Below, piece after piece: positions 36,428 to 48,005 of a stretch of DNA of 64,000 bases. Where the stretch lies: NCBI GenBank assembly GCA_907163375.1, contig CAJQUW010006363.1:637501-701500 (forward strand), in the 5' to 3' direction. The DNA comes from Prostheceraeus crozeri. Its lineage: Eukaryota > Platyhelminthes > Polycladida > Euryleptidae. Numbering within the stretch: position 1 is the first letter of the stretch; every line of letters begins with the position of its first letter. Position numbers and translations under genes: made by a program. Under the pieces are notes generated by a model. It was not told the origin of the DNA. It saw only the letters and a list, made by a program, of their open reading frames with translations, and ran no database searches.

Positions 36428-36627
36428 CTAACAGCAAACATCCTTCTCAGTTGTTGAACACATTCCACATTCTGCATCAATAGAACTAGGATGGAATCGG
36501 AGCAACCGTACATGGTAATTCCCATTGAAATCCAGCGCATATATATTTCTATAGTTGGAATCGGTCGTGCTTTTGAGGAGCTTTTGGTTTTGTGCATCAG
36601 GGTAGATATTATTTGATGGATATGTAC
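36428..36627 (-). CDS. Weak candidate terminal exon
   Basis: On the minus strand, a TTTTGGTCTAG acceptor-like site is followed by an open segment of about 66 codons ending in a stop. It contains YRNIYALDFNGNYHVRLLRF and CGMCSTTEKDVCC. The composition is protein-like and cysteine-rich at the end, but I recognise no family, and an open run of this length can occur by chance. Confidence 0.2.
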
Positions 36628-36752
36628 CTAGACCAAAATCGAATTTTCATACTACGTGCAATAGAATAATTAATGCAGGGGTGTAGATGCTTGCCTGTCT
36701 CATGCAATGTCTGATTGAACAGCGACCGCACAGAAACAGTGTTAGACAGTGA

Positions 36753-37512
36753 ATATTCGTTTGGTATATGCCCATCGGTAAAATGCATGGAAAATACGGA
36801 AGTCCATAATAAGAAAATTTATTTGGCTACTCTGAGCTCTCGCTGCCTCTTGCAAGAGTAAACTGCAGAATGAAAGTATGCACAGCACATGGCAGTCGCA
36901 TCGGTATGAACATTCATCAAAGCATGCACGGACACACAACAATAGCGACATAGAAATCTACTGTGCAATAAGAGAAAATTGGATAAGATATTCTATGAAG
37001 GAAAATAATTTAATTTAATTTAAATTAATTTGAAGAAGAATTAAAACACAATCGTAGACGAACTCTTTTTGAGTACACAAGGACGGAGAAGTGAGTCTGA
37101 TGAATACTGCTTCTGTAATGCGGAGATCAGTCACTGATTGGCACAGTTTCGCAACTTTGAAATTGTCTTTGGAAGGACGGTGTTGACACTGTAAGTGATG
37201 TTGTGTAATAGCAGAGCTGGGTGGGTTAGTGGACCTCGGTCGGTTCCTGCCGGCTTCACACCATTTTGGATCGTGTTCAGCTGCCCTCTTACCGAGGTTC
37301 CTCTCCGTCCTGCCCACGTAGCTTGCTCCGCAAGCACAATTGTAAGAATATACCAAATTTGATTGGTGAGCAGAAGGGATCGGATCTTTGGGATCATTGC
37401 TGCTTAACTTTTTTGTGCGGAACCATGGTTCGACTTTGATGTGAGGATATGCTCGATGGATTGCTCGGCAGATGTTTTGTGCTTCTTGAACAGATGCTTC
37501 ACCATGTGTCAT
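36753..37512 (-). mobile_element. Penelope-like fragment inserted in the small element
   Basis: The inserted segment is flanked by perfect 14-bp duplications GTGTTAGACAGTGA at 36739-36752 and 37513-37526. It begins (minus strand) inside the coding region and runs to the element's 3' side, as expected for a 5'-truncated retroelement copy. It carries only the endonuclease end of a Penelope-like element. Because it inserted into a small DNA element, it is the younger of the two. Confidence 0.85.
37015..37512 (-). pseudogene. GIY-YIG endonuclease end of Penelope-like protein
   Basis: The open frame of 165 codons contains LVYSYNCACGASYVGRTERN, in which YSY...YVG corresponds to the GIY and YIG boxes, followed by the conserved Arg region (GKRAAEH). 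A hydrophilic stretch and a C-terminal ITEAVFIRL segment follow, where the catalytic Glu is expected. The CACG cysteines before YVG are typical of Penelope-like elements. The RT domain is absent, and the frame starts exactly at the insertion boundary, so it is a fragment of a longer protein. It resembles a different subgroup from the element at 30-31 kb. Confidence 0.82.
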
Positions 37513-37863
37513 GTGTTAGACAGTGAGTTATTAGTGACAAGGTTATTTCAATGGGTGAATCCTACTGTTAGAGATTTGTTAGCCTAACACTGTTTCTGTG
37601 CGGTCGCCGTAGGGCTGCCAGCGGCAGCAAAGAAAAGAACTCATGGTGCCAGCCGGACTTTTCAAAGAAGGATGCTGTTAAATTGCCTGCCAAACGCAAT
37701 TTTTAAATAACGCAATCTATTATGTAAATGCTCATTCAATTGATTTATGATTTATGCAGAGCAATATCGAATCTACATTACTCCACGGACATATCCCGTG
37801 GGATTGCTCGAATTACAAGATAGCAAGATGGCGATAACGTGATGGAAAAAGAGCAAAACTTCT

Positions 37864-38003
37864 GGGGCGACCGCAAAGAAACACTGTTAAGCTAACAAAT
37901 CTCTAACAGGACCATTCACCCAAATCATTTAGATGATAGGATCATTGAAATTTGCTTGTTACCAACATCTCACTATCCAACACTGTTTCTGTGCGGTTTC
38001 CCC
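37864..38003. mobile_element. Small inverted-repeat element, compact copy
   Basis: The 140-bp copy has ends GGGGCGACCGCAAAGAAACA and the complement of GGGGAAACCGCACAGAAACA. It is the same family as the interrupted copy 250 bp upstream but in the opposite orientation. Superfamily and target duplication are uncertain. Confidence 0.75.
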
Positions 38004-38009
38004 TGACTA

Positions 38010-40570
38010 CTAGTGTACATAGCTCCCACACCAGCCAGTCATAACTACAATTATTATTATAACTCATTATAGCGGTAAGTTAGGGCGGATTCTTACCTCT
38101 ATGTTTCTATCTGCCAATGCAAGAAAGCATGTCTGAAGAATTTCCTTTACAGATATTTCCTAATTTTTCATGCTCCTGAATACAGCATTAAAATGATAAT
38201 TTCACTACTAAAATCTGAAGATGGCTACTGAAAACATGCATTTGTACATGAAATTCTGCACTGTTCGTTACATCAGTTCGATTGAATCTCATATACTGAA
38301 TACAAAGATGCAAAACTGATCTAGTTGACAAAATCATGTAAATGTGTTTGCACTTGAAACATGATAGCACATGCACTTGCACATGAAATTCAATAGTCGC
38401 ACTTCCTTAACGATTACACTTTCCGATAGCACATGTTTATCGTAAATGAAAACAGACTTCAGTTTCTGGCACCGGTGATGAAATTGTTAAAGGTTGCAAG
38501 AAGTGACTTGAATCGGCAGCCAGAGAGGGACTAAGACGGATTGAAGAAACTAAAAAAGTCGTTGCTAAAAGGGGACTGAATTCTCAAACGAATAAAGTAC
38601 AGCAAAAAAGTAAGTAAAAGGGATAAGTAAGTAAGAGTAAAACAAGTAAGCACTCAATACGCGTACAATTACGTGCAAGCTGCAATTGAAGTGCTTAAAA
38701 ATTACAAGTAAACCTTGTCTTTTCTATTCATATTCATAACGCTGATTCTTCCGTTCATTGAAATCTGATAACTGTGTAAATTCTTATGCGTGTAAGTAAC
38801 TGATCCACAACATGTTATTCAATTGCAATAACAAAGATATCTGCACATAGGCTGTCTAACAATATTTTAACTGTGCTGATTATTGTGCGTAATTTAGCTG
38901 TGGTACAATTTGTAAAAAAGAAGGCAGCAATCCATCTCTTAATGATATCTGCATCCAAGGAAGCTGTATCGATGCATGTTAAAGACATTTTTGAAATCTC
39001 AATCAGCATATACCTGCATGTGTATTCATAGAATTGCTGCCCGTTTTTTCCTACATTGCTGCCCAGTACATTTCAATTACGCACAATAGTACTAGCATAG
39101 ATATTTCGGGCAACAATGTAGGACATTGCTGCTCTCAAAAATCCATGTTAATGCTATTTTGTCGTCATGATATCAACATGAACCAGTTCATCATATAGCC
39201 AATCATACGACCGTCTGTCAGCAGCGGCTCTGCAGAGCTTTTATAATGGCAATGAAAAATTCTGATAGACATCCTTTAACGTTCTTCGCTAACACAGAAT
39301 TCACAGAATATCGGCAATGGTGCCAAGTCTAGGTAACTACTAGGTAAGTTGTACTAGGTAAGCGATGAGATCGCTCAATCTCGTGTGGTAAAGGAGCGGC
39401 GCTTACGAATTGATATCTTTATGTAGATGTACAATATATTGAGTACCGGTAATTAAAAATCTCTTACAGACCTCCAACAATCACTTTTTTATATCGGTAA
39501 TCGAAGAAGCAAGTAGGGTGCCAAGAACTTTACATTTGTGCATTACTTACATAAATGTGCTACATCATGCTACGAGTATATGAATAGCATGAAACAAAAC
39601 ATTTTGCCAATGCAATTATTTCTGTCACGCTTTTGCTGGGTATTAGTCATAATTGTCATGGAACAAATTTGAATCGCTAAATTACACGGCAATCTTGCGG
39701 ATAGTGTAAGGTTCACAAGGTTCATCGGGCAATCCATTCCAATACTCAACGCTGTCGACTTCAGTAAGAGTACTTTGAAACATGATACATTGCTGAAATT
39801 GTTAATTCATTCCTTCGCGTTCACAATTGAATAATTTTCAATGAACAGATGACGTAACATCCTTGGGAATTGAAATGTCATGCGATTTTAATTCCTTTGA
39901 TGTGCGATGCTACTTAATATTCACCGATGATGGATATTCCAACTCCCAGCTTTAAAGATCTCCGACTGTAATCCTAGCTTATACTTAGCTTACGGGAGGC
40001 TGAAAGAAACAAAATAATGACTTACTTTAAAGCATTTTAGGATGAAAATGTACTTAGAGCGAGCAGTACGTCTCCATTCATCAGAAAATATCTTTGTGAC
40101 GCGAAAGAAAATTGTTTTATCGATTGGAGAGCAGAAATGCATTGTCCATGGACCATAATCTATGATATTAAAGGACTAGAACGGATGTGCACTCTGAAAA
40201 CAATGTTACGCCGTTGACACGCATTGCCATGATAACCATGCCTAATGAATGGCGCCTTCTGGTGGCTGATATTGGCGCAGTACTGTTACTTTGTCAGAGC
40301 ACTTTGTAAATATTCACGATTACTATCATTTCTCTGTATTAATTAACATATAATCATTTTGATAAAAAACTTGTAATATGCCGCCATACCGAGAAGATTG
40401 TACAGCTATTGCAAGCTTCAGTAATTTGATTCTTCACAAGATCTAGAAAAAAATGACATAGATTGGTTAATAAATTAGCAAATGAAATGACCATCAACAA
40501 GCAACCTGGTTTTCAATCTACTCCTAATAACTTGAATAAAAGCGAAAATCATATCTTTATGTTAGTATCA
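38010..40570. other. No gene recognised
   Basis: AT-rich. At 38605-38645 there is an AAGT-rich simple repeat similar to the tail of the LINE at 199-219, possibly the end of a decayed LINE whose body is no longer readable. Nothing else was recognised. Confidence 0.4.
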
Positions 40571-40580
40571 CGTTGCATAC

Positions 40581-41614
40581 AAGGGTGTACAATCCCGGGA
40601 TCTTAAAAAATTTTCGGGATTGACTTTGTTATCTATCAGTCGTTTGGTTTAGAAATTACTAGTAAAGGAAAGATTTTTTATAAAGATGAAATTAGAAAAA
40701 GCAGCTGAGGAATCATGTTTCGCCCCCGAACTCTATCAGCCATTGACAACGAGGATGACTGAAGGAATTCGCGTTATGACCCAAGTGTTAATCTTCCGTG
40801 AGTCTGGGAACTTGCACAGCGCTTCTGTGCAACAAATTACCAAGTTTATCCTTACACTAGACACGCGTACTAAGTTTACTCTCGACTTGATCTCCGTCTC
40901 TTCAAACTCGGAACAAAACGGCATTCCGACTGAGGCAGAATCTGCGACTGCATCAACATTGATCGAAGAGGTGCAGCGCTTCCTGGATTCGAAGTCAACG
41001 AATCATTCACTAAATGAGCCCTCCTCCATGGAATCCGTCGTGCGAAAGGAATTGGATCGTTTCCTTACAAAAAAAGGTCCGAACTAAGTTCTTGTCATTT
41101 GTGGCTGGATGGCTTCGTCCTATGCCACCAACTAGCGTGGAGTGCGAGCGTGCCTTCAACGTCACTGGGACCCTTGCTTCGAAAGTCAGAAATCGTATCA
41201 GCGGTCGCACCTTGAATGACACGTGCATTTTGAAATGGTATTTCTCATGCAAGTATAACTCGGTTGATTGACCTACTATCTTGCTATTCTTCAAATCACC
41301 TCTTTTGATCATGCAATCAGTGTCTAAATGAAATGAACTAGAAAATTTCATGCAAGTAAAGCTTATATTTTAAAAATGTCTCACCTCGCCAAGTATGTAC
41401 GTACCTTGCATGAGGTGCATCATTACAAATAATGACTTAATTTTTAAATATTGCTCACATTCTCAATCATAAATAATTATTTACAATTACAATGGATTAT
41501 TAGTTTTGTCACCATTTGGAGTCGGTACGCCTATTTAATCAATATTAACGTATACGAAGGCAAAATCGTAGGATATGCCGGGACTGATATTTTGCTCCGG
41601 GATTGTACACCCTA
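40581..41614 (+). mobile_element. hAT deletion derivative with hATC domain
   Basis: The left end AAGGGTGTACAATCCCGGGA and right end (complement of TAGGGTGTACAATCCCGG) are inverted. They are flanked by partly matching 8-bp sites TTGCATAC (40573-40580) and TTAAATAC (41615-41622). The element is 1034 bp and keeps only the C-terminal part of a transposase. Its ends match those of the non-autonomous element in the piggyBac at 16853-18013, so the two belong to one hAT family. Confidence 0.88.
40686..41271 (+). pseudogene. hAT transposase C-terminus (hATC dimerisation region)
   Basis: Two overlapping frames make up the remnant. The first (40686-41087) ends ...RKELDRFLTKK. The second, open at 41014-41271, carries the hATC signature FLSFVAGWLRPMPPTSVECE, followed by RAFNVTG, RNRISGRTLNDTCIL and KWYF. 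The change of frame occurs at a run of A bases near 41069-41076 and looks like a one-base indel. The N-terminal BED-type finger and the catalytic DDE core are missing, so the copy cannot make active transposase. The pattern fits standard hAT transposases, which end in this dimerisation domain. Confidence 0.88.
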
Positions 41615-41779
41615 TTAAATACGGACTGAAATTTACGACCAAACTCTGATCATTTTATGCTGTCCAGCTCAATGTCGTCTTCAAACCGCACATCGTTTTT
41701 CTACGTAAGACCGAGCACCTTTGTTGTAAGATAATATGTCATATAAGGTGTACTTGCACCTTGTGACATTTAAGTAAGA

Positions 41780-42760
41780 TGCAGGTTTAATGCCGTAGCC
41801 AGTTCACCGGGCCGTGGCCGTCCCACGAAGATCGTCAATCCATGCCTTTTTCCGTCTTCCTCTCTTCGCTCGTCCTCCCACTTCGCCTTTGATCGTCGCC
41901 ACAACCAGGCCGTCGGGTCTCCGCTTCCAATACGCGTACTTTGCCCATTTCCTCCGCTTGATAGCCTCCAACAGTCCATGGTTTTCTACCACTTCCACTT
42001 TTTCTCGCATCCATTCGTTTGTTTTCCGCTGACACCAGCTGATCCTTCGGAGTCTCCGTCAGACCCATATCTCGAATGCATTGATTCTCCTTTCGTCCAC
42101 TTTTCTCAACGTCCATCTCTGCTCCGTACGACGCGATACTCCATATCAAGTCCTTCACAAGTTGTTTCTACAGGCGCAGGCTGATGTCTCTGCTCTTCCA
42201 CAAATCCACAAGCTGGTAGGTGGCGTTTCTAGCTATAGCCAAACGTACTCTAATGTCTTGCTCAATGCTGCCTTTCGCCGTTACAGTGGATCCAAGGTAC
42301 ATGAACTGCTGCACGCAGTTTATTGCTGTGCTCCCAACTGCAGGTGATTATTGTACTTATTGTTCCGAGATTACCATTGAAGCAGTCTTTGAGGTATTGA
42401 TTTGCAGCTCGAATCTTTCGCTATGCTTCTTCAGCAGCTGTGCCTCGCGCTCCAACTGGATCCGACTGCTCGCCAGTAAAGCTGTGTCATCAGCGTATCT
42501 GAGGTTCCACAGCGCACGTCCTCCAACTATCATACTTGCGCGTTCTGTCAGTTCGGCTTCCACTCTTCGCGAGATGTCTTCTCCGCGTCTGAGAAATAGG
42601 AGAGGCGACAGAGGGCAGCCTCGTCTTACTCCTCGTTCGAATTTGAATTTCTCCATGTGGTCTTGACCCACCCGTCATTTTCACCCAATTACTTCTGTGG
42701 TGCACATATTCATAAAGTCTGATCAGAGCTGAAGCTGGGTCCGATGTTATGAGATACATT
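41780..42760 (-). pseudogene. RTE-like LINE fragment
   Basis: The clearest part (42357-42671) has GVRRGCPLSPLLF and LRYADDTALLASS, the RT turn and catalytic YADD box. ERFELQINTSKTASMV follows. Upstream (42670-42760) a preceding RT segment lies in another frame. Downstream the C-terminal region continues in two further frames, including DLIWSIASYGAEMD and a last piece to about 41780. The N-terminal endonuclease is absent. At least three frame changes separate the pieces, so the copy is old. GVRQGCPLSP with YADD is typical of RTE and related clades. Confidence 0.78.
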
Positions 42761-42769
42761 TTCCTTAGG

Positions 42770-45015
42770 TCCTAATTTCCGGTCGGAAGAAGAAGCAAGA
42801 GTTTCATTTTCCTAAGAAACTAAAGCCAGATTCAAGTTTCCTCCTAGGAAACTGAGAGCCGTAACAACCCGTCTATCACCTAGGCCAGGTTACAACTATG
42901 TACGGGAAATGCTAAGCTCAGGTGGTGATTCATGGTTAGACTTTATAACCAATGCATGTCCATATGCTTCTTCCTACATCGTATTCTAACAGAACAAATG
43001 CAAAAAGAGTACAAAGGTGTGACAGGTGCAATGCTGGAGATGATCAAAGAAAAGTACGTGAGATCATGCAAATTGAAGAACAAGAGAAGTTTGGATGGCT
43101 TACAAGCTTCTTCATTGTAACCCAACAAACAACCAAGGTCTTGCTTCAAAGTTATTCGAAGTTGTAGAGGAAAGCTCCATTTACGTGAATTAGACGCCCT
43201 CCTTATCACAGAGACCCAACCTGACTTGTGCACTCAAAACAAAACTTATCAATTTTCTTTTGCTTTGGTCATTTTCTTTAATTCAATTTTCTCAACCTTT
43301 ATCTTTTAGCTGCTTATATTTTGTATTCAGTATTATAGACTTTCGTCATTTCTTCATGAGTTGGTGAAGCTTTTCTGTGATGATTTCTAGCTTCTATGTT
43401 CCTTTCATGCATCATGTGTCTTTGCATCTCTCAGCTGTTACTTTAGTTCTCACTTTCTGTCCCATTTCATTCCGGTGTTATACAAGAGTACAGCCGACGA
43501 AATGTATGAGTTAAATTTAGTCACGACTATGAATACCTTGGCGTTGCTTATTTACAAAGGGGTCAATATCAAAGGAGTTTTCAAAATACGACGAATCTCC
43601 ATTGTTCCTTGAAAATTGATACAGTTGGGACCATTTTCAACTGTAGTGCGCTAAAATCGCTTTCAGAACAAAATATCCTCGTAAAAGATGTCATCGGTTC
43701 ATCAGAGAATCGGTTAACAACATTAAAGCTGTAAATGATTCTCTCTCGTTTGATTTGTATGAATTCAAAATGTAGACATGAACCGATAATAGCCCAGAAT
43801 AAGCAAGTCTTCCCTTGGGCTGTCTCATTCCCAAGTCATTTATAAGTTCGTCCTTTCAGAAAGCAATGCCATAACAGACAGTCTCAGTTGCACTTTCTAC
43901 TTAACTTCCTCCAAATGTACCTACATGTATAAACAGTGCTGTAATTTCAGAGGAATTAGAAAGAAAAATATTTCAATTTCGTTTCATATGATGCTAGAAA
44001 GAATCAGGAATGTTTTGATGTTAAACGATTATAATTGGTATTGTACACAAAAGTTTTCGGTCAGCATTCACAGACCATCTTCAGGTAAAAAAGAAATTCA
44101 TTAAAGGGTTAGTAGTGCTATGTGAGCAATTCAAACATAAAACATAGTTTAACTTAACTCGAGTAGGGGCTGGCAAGAAAGGATAGGCAAAGCGATTGAC
44201 ATCAATGAAATATTAAGATGACTGATGATGATGATATGCGACAGGTAGTACTGGGCTACAATTTACCAATAGCAAAAGAAATTGACTTGACTAGTAGCTT
44301 GGGCAAGAGTACAAAAATATAAAAGGAATAAAGGAGGCATCTGCATAAAAAAGGGTTAGTAGAAAAGGTAGTTTCGATAACTGTCGCTAATTTTTATTGT
44401 GTTCAGTTGAATTTCTGTTGAGGGCAAATTTCAGACAACTGCAAACCTGTAGAGAGAATGAGCAACATCAATCAGAGGAGAGCCGCTTAAGACAGAGATG
44501 GAAAGCATTAATGACAGTGTTGAAAAAAGGATGAGACTCTTGAAATATTCTGTTGTAATGCTTATGTCCTATCCAATGTACTGAGAACCAAGAGAGACAA
44601 GTAAGTCCGTTTCTACCTCAACAACTCACATCACCTGAATACTATTGCAGAACAATTTATAATGTGATGCATCAATGAATGCAAAAGATCACTTGTATTC
44701 GCTTCGTATCATTGGCTGTGAACTTATTATCATCTAGATTTCTTTGCTATTTTTCAGACGCTGTTCTACCGCACGGATCGCTACGATGTTTGACAACTAT
44801 TGATCCACACCGCAATTTGCAAAAGATTTTTGTGCTTTGGAGTCGTCAATTAAGGAAATTGAAATTATCGTAATATTCTTCACACATATGCGCTCGAAAT
44901 GATAAGCAGATCGCTTGGCATCTTTCTCGTCAAACAGTATACATTTTTACTTTACATAAAGAAATAATTAGGAGAAAAAGAAAATGATCAACCCGAAATC
45001 TAGAAATCATCTTAA
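42770..45015. other. No gene recognised
   Basis: AT-rich sequence. The only recognised feature is the hammerhead-like motif at 44050-44084 (minus). Open frames at 42932-43233 and 44679-44873 have no similarity that I know. Confidence 0.4.
44050..44084 (-). ncRNA. Hammerhead-like motif (isolated)
   Basis: On the minus strand CTGAAGA is followed by a GGTC/GACC hairpin with a loop of about 10 nt, then GAAAA. CTGANGA, stem II, GAAA is the conserved hammerhead core. Stem III partners and a cleavage triplet are not evident, so this is probably a remnant of a Penelope-like terminal repeat. Confidence 0.4.
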
Positions 45016-45019
45016 CTCA

Positions 45020-47215
45020 CTCACTCACTCATCCCTTTTTGCGTCCTTGTGGTCCAGAAGATGCTGGATTAGACGATTTCCGCTTGATGATGCTCCTCCA
45101 CTTCTGGCGATCGTGTGTATCAGCTTCTTGAGCACCAACACTTTTCAGGTCTTCGGCGATGACATCGCGCCAGGTCTTTCTTTGGCGTCCAACAGCACGC
45201 TTGCCAGATACTTCCATGTCCGTAACTTTCTTGACCCATTCCGACTCGCTTTTCCTCCGCACATGACCAAACCAGCGCAACCTTTCTCTTCTGATCGAAT
45301 CCAAGATGTTCTCTAGCCCCATCTCCTTTCGCAGTTCTTCATTCGACCTTCTCTCTGATCTTCTCACTCCGCATATCCAACGTATCATGCGCATCTCCGC
45401 AGACAGCAGCATCCTTTCATGATTTGCGAGCAGGGGCCACGATTCACAACCGTAAATCATTGCTTGCCGGACACATGCAGCATACAGCTAGCCTTTGACT
45501 CGCATGGACGGTGACTTCGATGTTAAGAAGGCTTGGAGCTCCCGAAACTTTCTCCAACCACACCGTATTCTGGCAACCACTGCTGACTCAACACCACCGC
45601 AACTGTCGATAACATCACCAAGATAGCAGAAGCTGTCCACGCTCTCAAGGCGAGTTTCGTGCATGTCAACGCACTTGGGAATATCTTCACCATCATCCTT
45701 CGAAGCTGATAAGCACTTCTCACACTTATAATTGATAGCCGCAGTGAGTCTCCATTTCACTTTTGAGCATCGCGCATGCAATCAACCATTGCAGATGTTA
45801 CATTGGATTAGGTCCGCTCCTACACCTTTGCAGCATTTTACACATGGCCATTTTGCTGTCTGGTACTTCTTCTCGACTCTGTCTTTACCACCGCTTACCA
45901 TGATCTTTGTCTTTGTGGCATTCATCTTCAAACCTTTACAGGACAAAATACTTTCCCAACACAGCAATTTCGCTTGAAGATCTTCCTCCGAGTAAGCCAT
46001 AAGGAGAAGGTCATCTGCATATAGAAGTTCATATGGCAATCCCTTCCTCGCTGCTTCACTTACGGCATCCATAACTATGGCAAAGAGCAATGGACTCAAT
46101 ACCGAACCTTGATGCACTCCTACATCCACAGTGAAGTGGTCAGAGTCTCCGAACTTAGTGCGAACGGCCGTAGTTGCATTGCGATATAGTGTCATTATCG
46201 CTCTTACAAGCCATTCCTCGACTCCACTTTTGCGAAGATACCACCGTAAAACTTCTCTTGGGACTCAGTCGAAGACCTTTTCAAGGTCAACGAAGGCTAG
46301 GAACATCTTCTTTTGCTTAGCACGATACTTCTCTATGACCTGTCGGGTTATAAAGATGGGATCAGTAGTACCTCTACCAGGCATAAAGCCGAACTGCATT
46401 TGATCAAGGTCTATTTGAGGGCGCAGTCACTTCTCCAGTACTCTTTCGAACACCTTCATGTCATGATCCAACAGCTTTATTGTTCTGTAGGATTCGCATT
46501 GTAGAGGATCTCCTTTACCCTTGTACAGAGGAATGAGCACACTACTGCACCAATCATGAGGGATGTCATCAACTTGCAGAACTTCGTTAAACAGCTCTGA
46601 TAACCATTTCACTGATACGTCCAGGCTGTGCAAGAACATTTCATTGACAACATCGGACGGACCGGGTGCTTTTTTCTTCTTCGTGTTGTTCAGAGCATTT
46701 CGAACTTCTTCTTCAGATATGCTTCGCCACGGCCCCTTCACAGTAGGACACTCAGTTGCACCGTCCCAGCTGTTTTCAACATTCATCAACGTTGTCATGA
46801 AGTCTCTCCATCTTTGTTTCACTTCATCAGGTTTGGACATGATGTTTCCCTGTTCGTCTTTGACGCACGACACTCCCTGAATATCCCGATTTTCGGATGC
46901 CATCTGTTTCGCAATTTTGAAGAATTGCTTTTTGCCGTCATCAGTGTCAAGATTCTTTGCAAACTCGCGTCTTTTAGTTTCTTGTGCAATCCAAACTGTT
47001 TTCCTGGCCTTCCGTCTTGATTGTTCGTAGATAACCTTATTTGCATCACTTTTATTCTTTTGCCACTGTTTGAAACACTTCCTTTTATATTTCACAGCTT
47101 CGTTCACTTCTGAATTCCACCACCAGGTCTCCTTCCTGCCTGCCCAACCTTTGGTTCGACCACAGACCTTCTCAGCACTTTGAATCCATGCATCTATCAA
47201 ATTCGTGCTTAAATG
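45020..47215 (-). mobile_element. 5'-truncated LINE with zinc-finger-type C-terminus
   Basis: A single reading register on the minus strand runs from about 47215 to the terminal stop near 45029, and a GAGT/TGAG tetranucleotide tail follows at 45021-45033. The endonuclease is missing, and the copy begins in the EN-RT linker. The C-terminal motif order matches the fragment at 25.45-26.2 kb. Confidence 0.85.
45029..47200 (-). pseudogene. LINE RT with Cys-rich finger, interrupted by in-frame stops
   Basis: All pieces lie in the same frame. 46427-47200 has the linker and RT fingers (KKKKAPGPSDVVNEMF, VLIPLYKGKGDP). 46196-46426 has FGFMPGRGTTDPIF and LAFVDLEKVFD. 45782-46195 has VHQGSVLSPLLFAIVM and ELLYADDLLLMAYSEEDLQ, then a finger PCVKCCKGVGADLIQCNICN. 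45488-45781 and 45029-45460 carry SFCYLGDVID, MRMIRWICGVRRSERR, and RLRWFGHVRRK to the C-terminus. Four in-frame stops interrupt it: after VLEK, after KVFD, after CNICNG, and after SMRVKG. Two are explained by CGA to TGA and one by TGG to TGA, typical of C-to-T decay. No frameshift is evident. Confidence 0.88.
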
Positions 47216-47835
47216 CTACGCAAGGAAACTGCTATTGAATCTTTCTGAATATATTGTACTAAGAATGATATAATCAAATGTATCATTTTCTGGAAATTGA
47301 CAATGTGATTAATTTTTGATAACGAATTTGTCAAATACGAAATTGGCCCATGAACCGTTGTACTTTTGATTTGAATTCAATATCAGGAAAGTGAAAGTTC
47401 ACTAGTCACATGACGTTTGCGTTTGCAAAGTCTATCACAATCACGATACAACATGATTAAAAAGCGAAATGGCAAAGACAAAGTCTATTTATCAAAGTCA
47501 CAGCTGAACAGGAGAAAATAGAATTTCTTCTTATTCACATTCCGCTTTAGCTTTTCATTTCATCTGCGTAGTCAGATTAGCAGTAGCTTATTGGTAATGT
47601 CAAGTTGTCAACAAACTTCTGTTGACTAGTTTCAGTATATGATCATTTACCAGAGTCAAGAAAACAGTCTATCAGCTTATCGTCGGTCTTTTCACATGAA
47701 GTCGCATCTCGATTTTCGCAGCTTTTGGTACACTGAAAAATGTCTTCCTCAGCAAAATTGCTTGAATATTATTTTCGTGCAGCTTCTTTATCAAACCTCA
47801 TGAAATGAAAAACATGATGCTTTTTATCGTCATAC
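47216..47835. other. No gene recognised
   Basis: AT-rich sequence between the LINE 5' end and the SINE; nothing recognised. Confidence 0.4.
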
Positions 47836-47839
47836 TGAG

Positions 47840-48005
47840 GTGCATACTGAGGCCGGTTGGACGATGCTGACGTAGTCAGACTATAATCTGAAGCGTTGTG
47901 ATCTTTTAGTCCGGATGCCCTTCCTGACGACTTCCAATGACACTTTCGGAGCTCGACCTCCGGACCGAAAGATATCTAGGCCAAGCACACAAACAATGCG
48001 TCGTG
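47840..48005 (-). repeat. tRNA-derived SINE with RTE-type tail
   Basis: On the minus strand there is an A-box-like TGGCCTAGATA, then a B box within CCGGAGGTCGAGCTCCG. A body follows with GTCAGGAAGGGCATCCGG. The AGGAAGGGCATCCGG motif is familiar from SINEs and RTE-type LINE 3' ends in many animals. Limits are approximate. It is a different family from the SINE at 13067. Confidence 0.6.

Larger units (their letters stand above)
36721..37608. mobile_element. Small inverted-repeat element split by a Penelope-like fragment
   Basis: The left end GCGACCGCACAGAAACAG (from 36722) and right end (complement, to 37608) are inverted. They match the compact copy at 37864-38003, including the inner blocks CTAACAAATCTCTAACAG and ATTCACCCA. 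The continuity is broken at 36753-37512 by another element. Without it the small element would be about 115 bp. Confidence 0.8.

Noticed and set aside
38605-38645. AAGT-rich simple repeat as proof of another LINE copy
   Set aside because: It resembles the LINE tail at 199-219, but no adjacent coding or UTR similarity was found.
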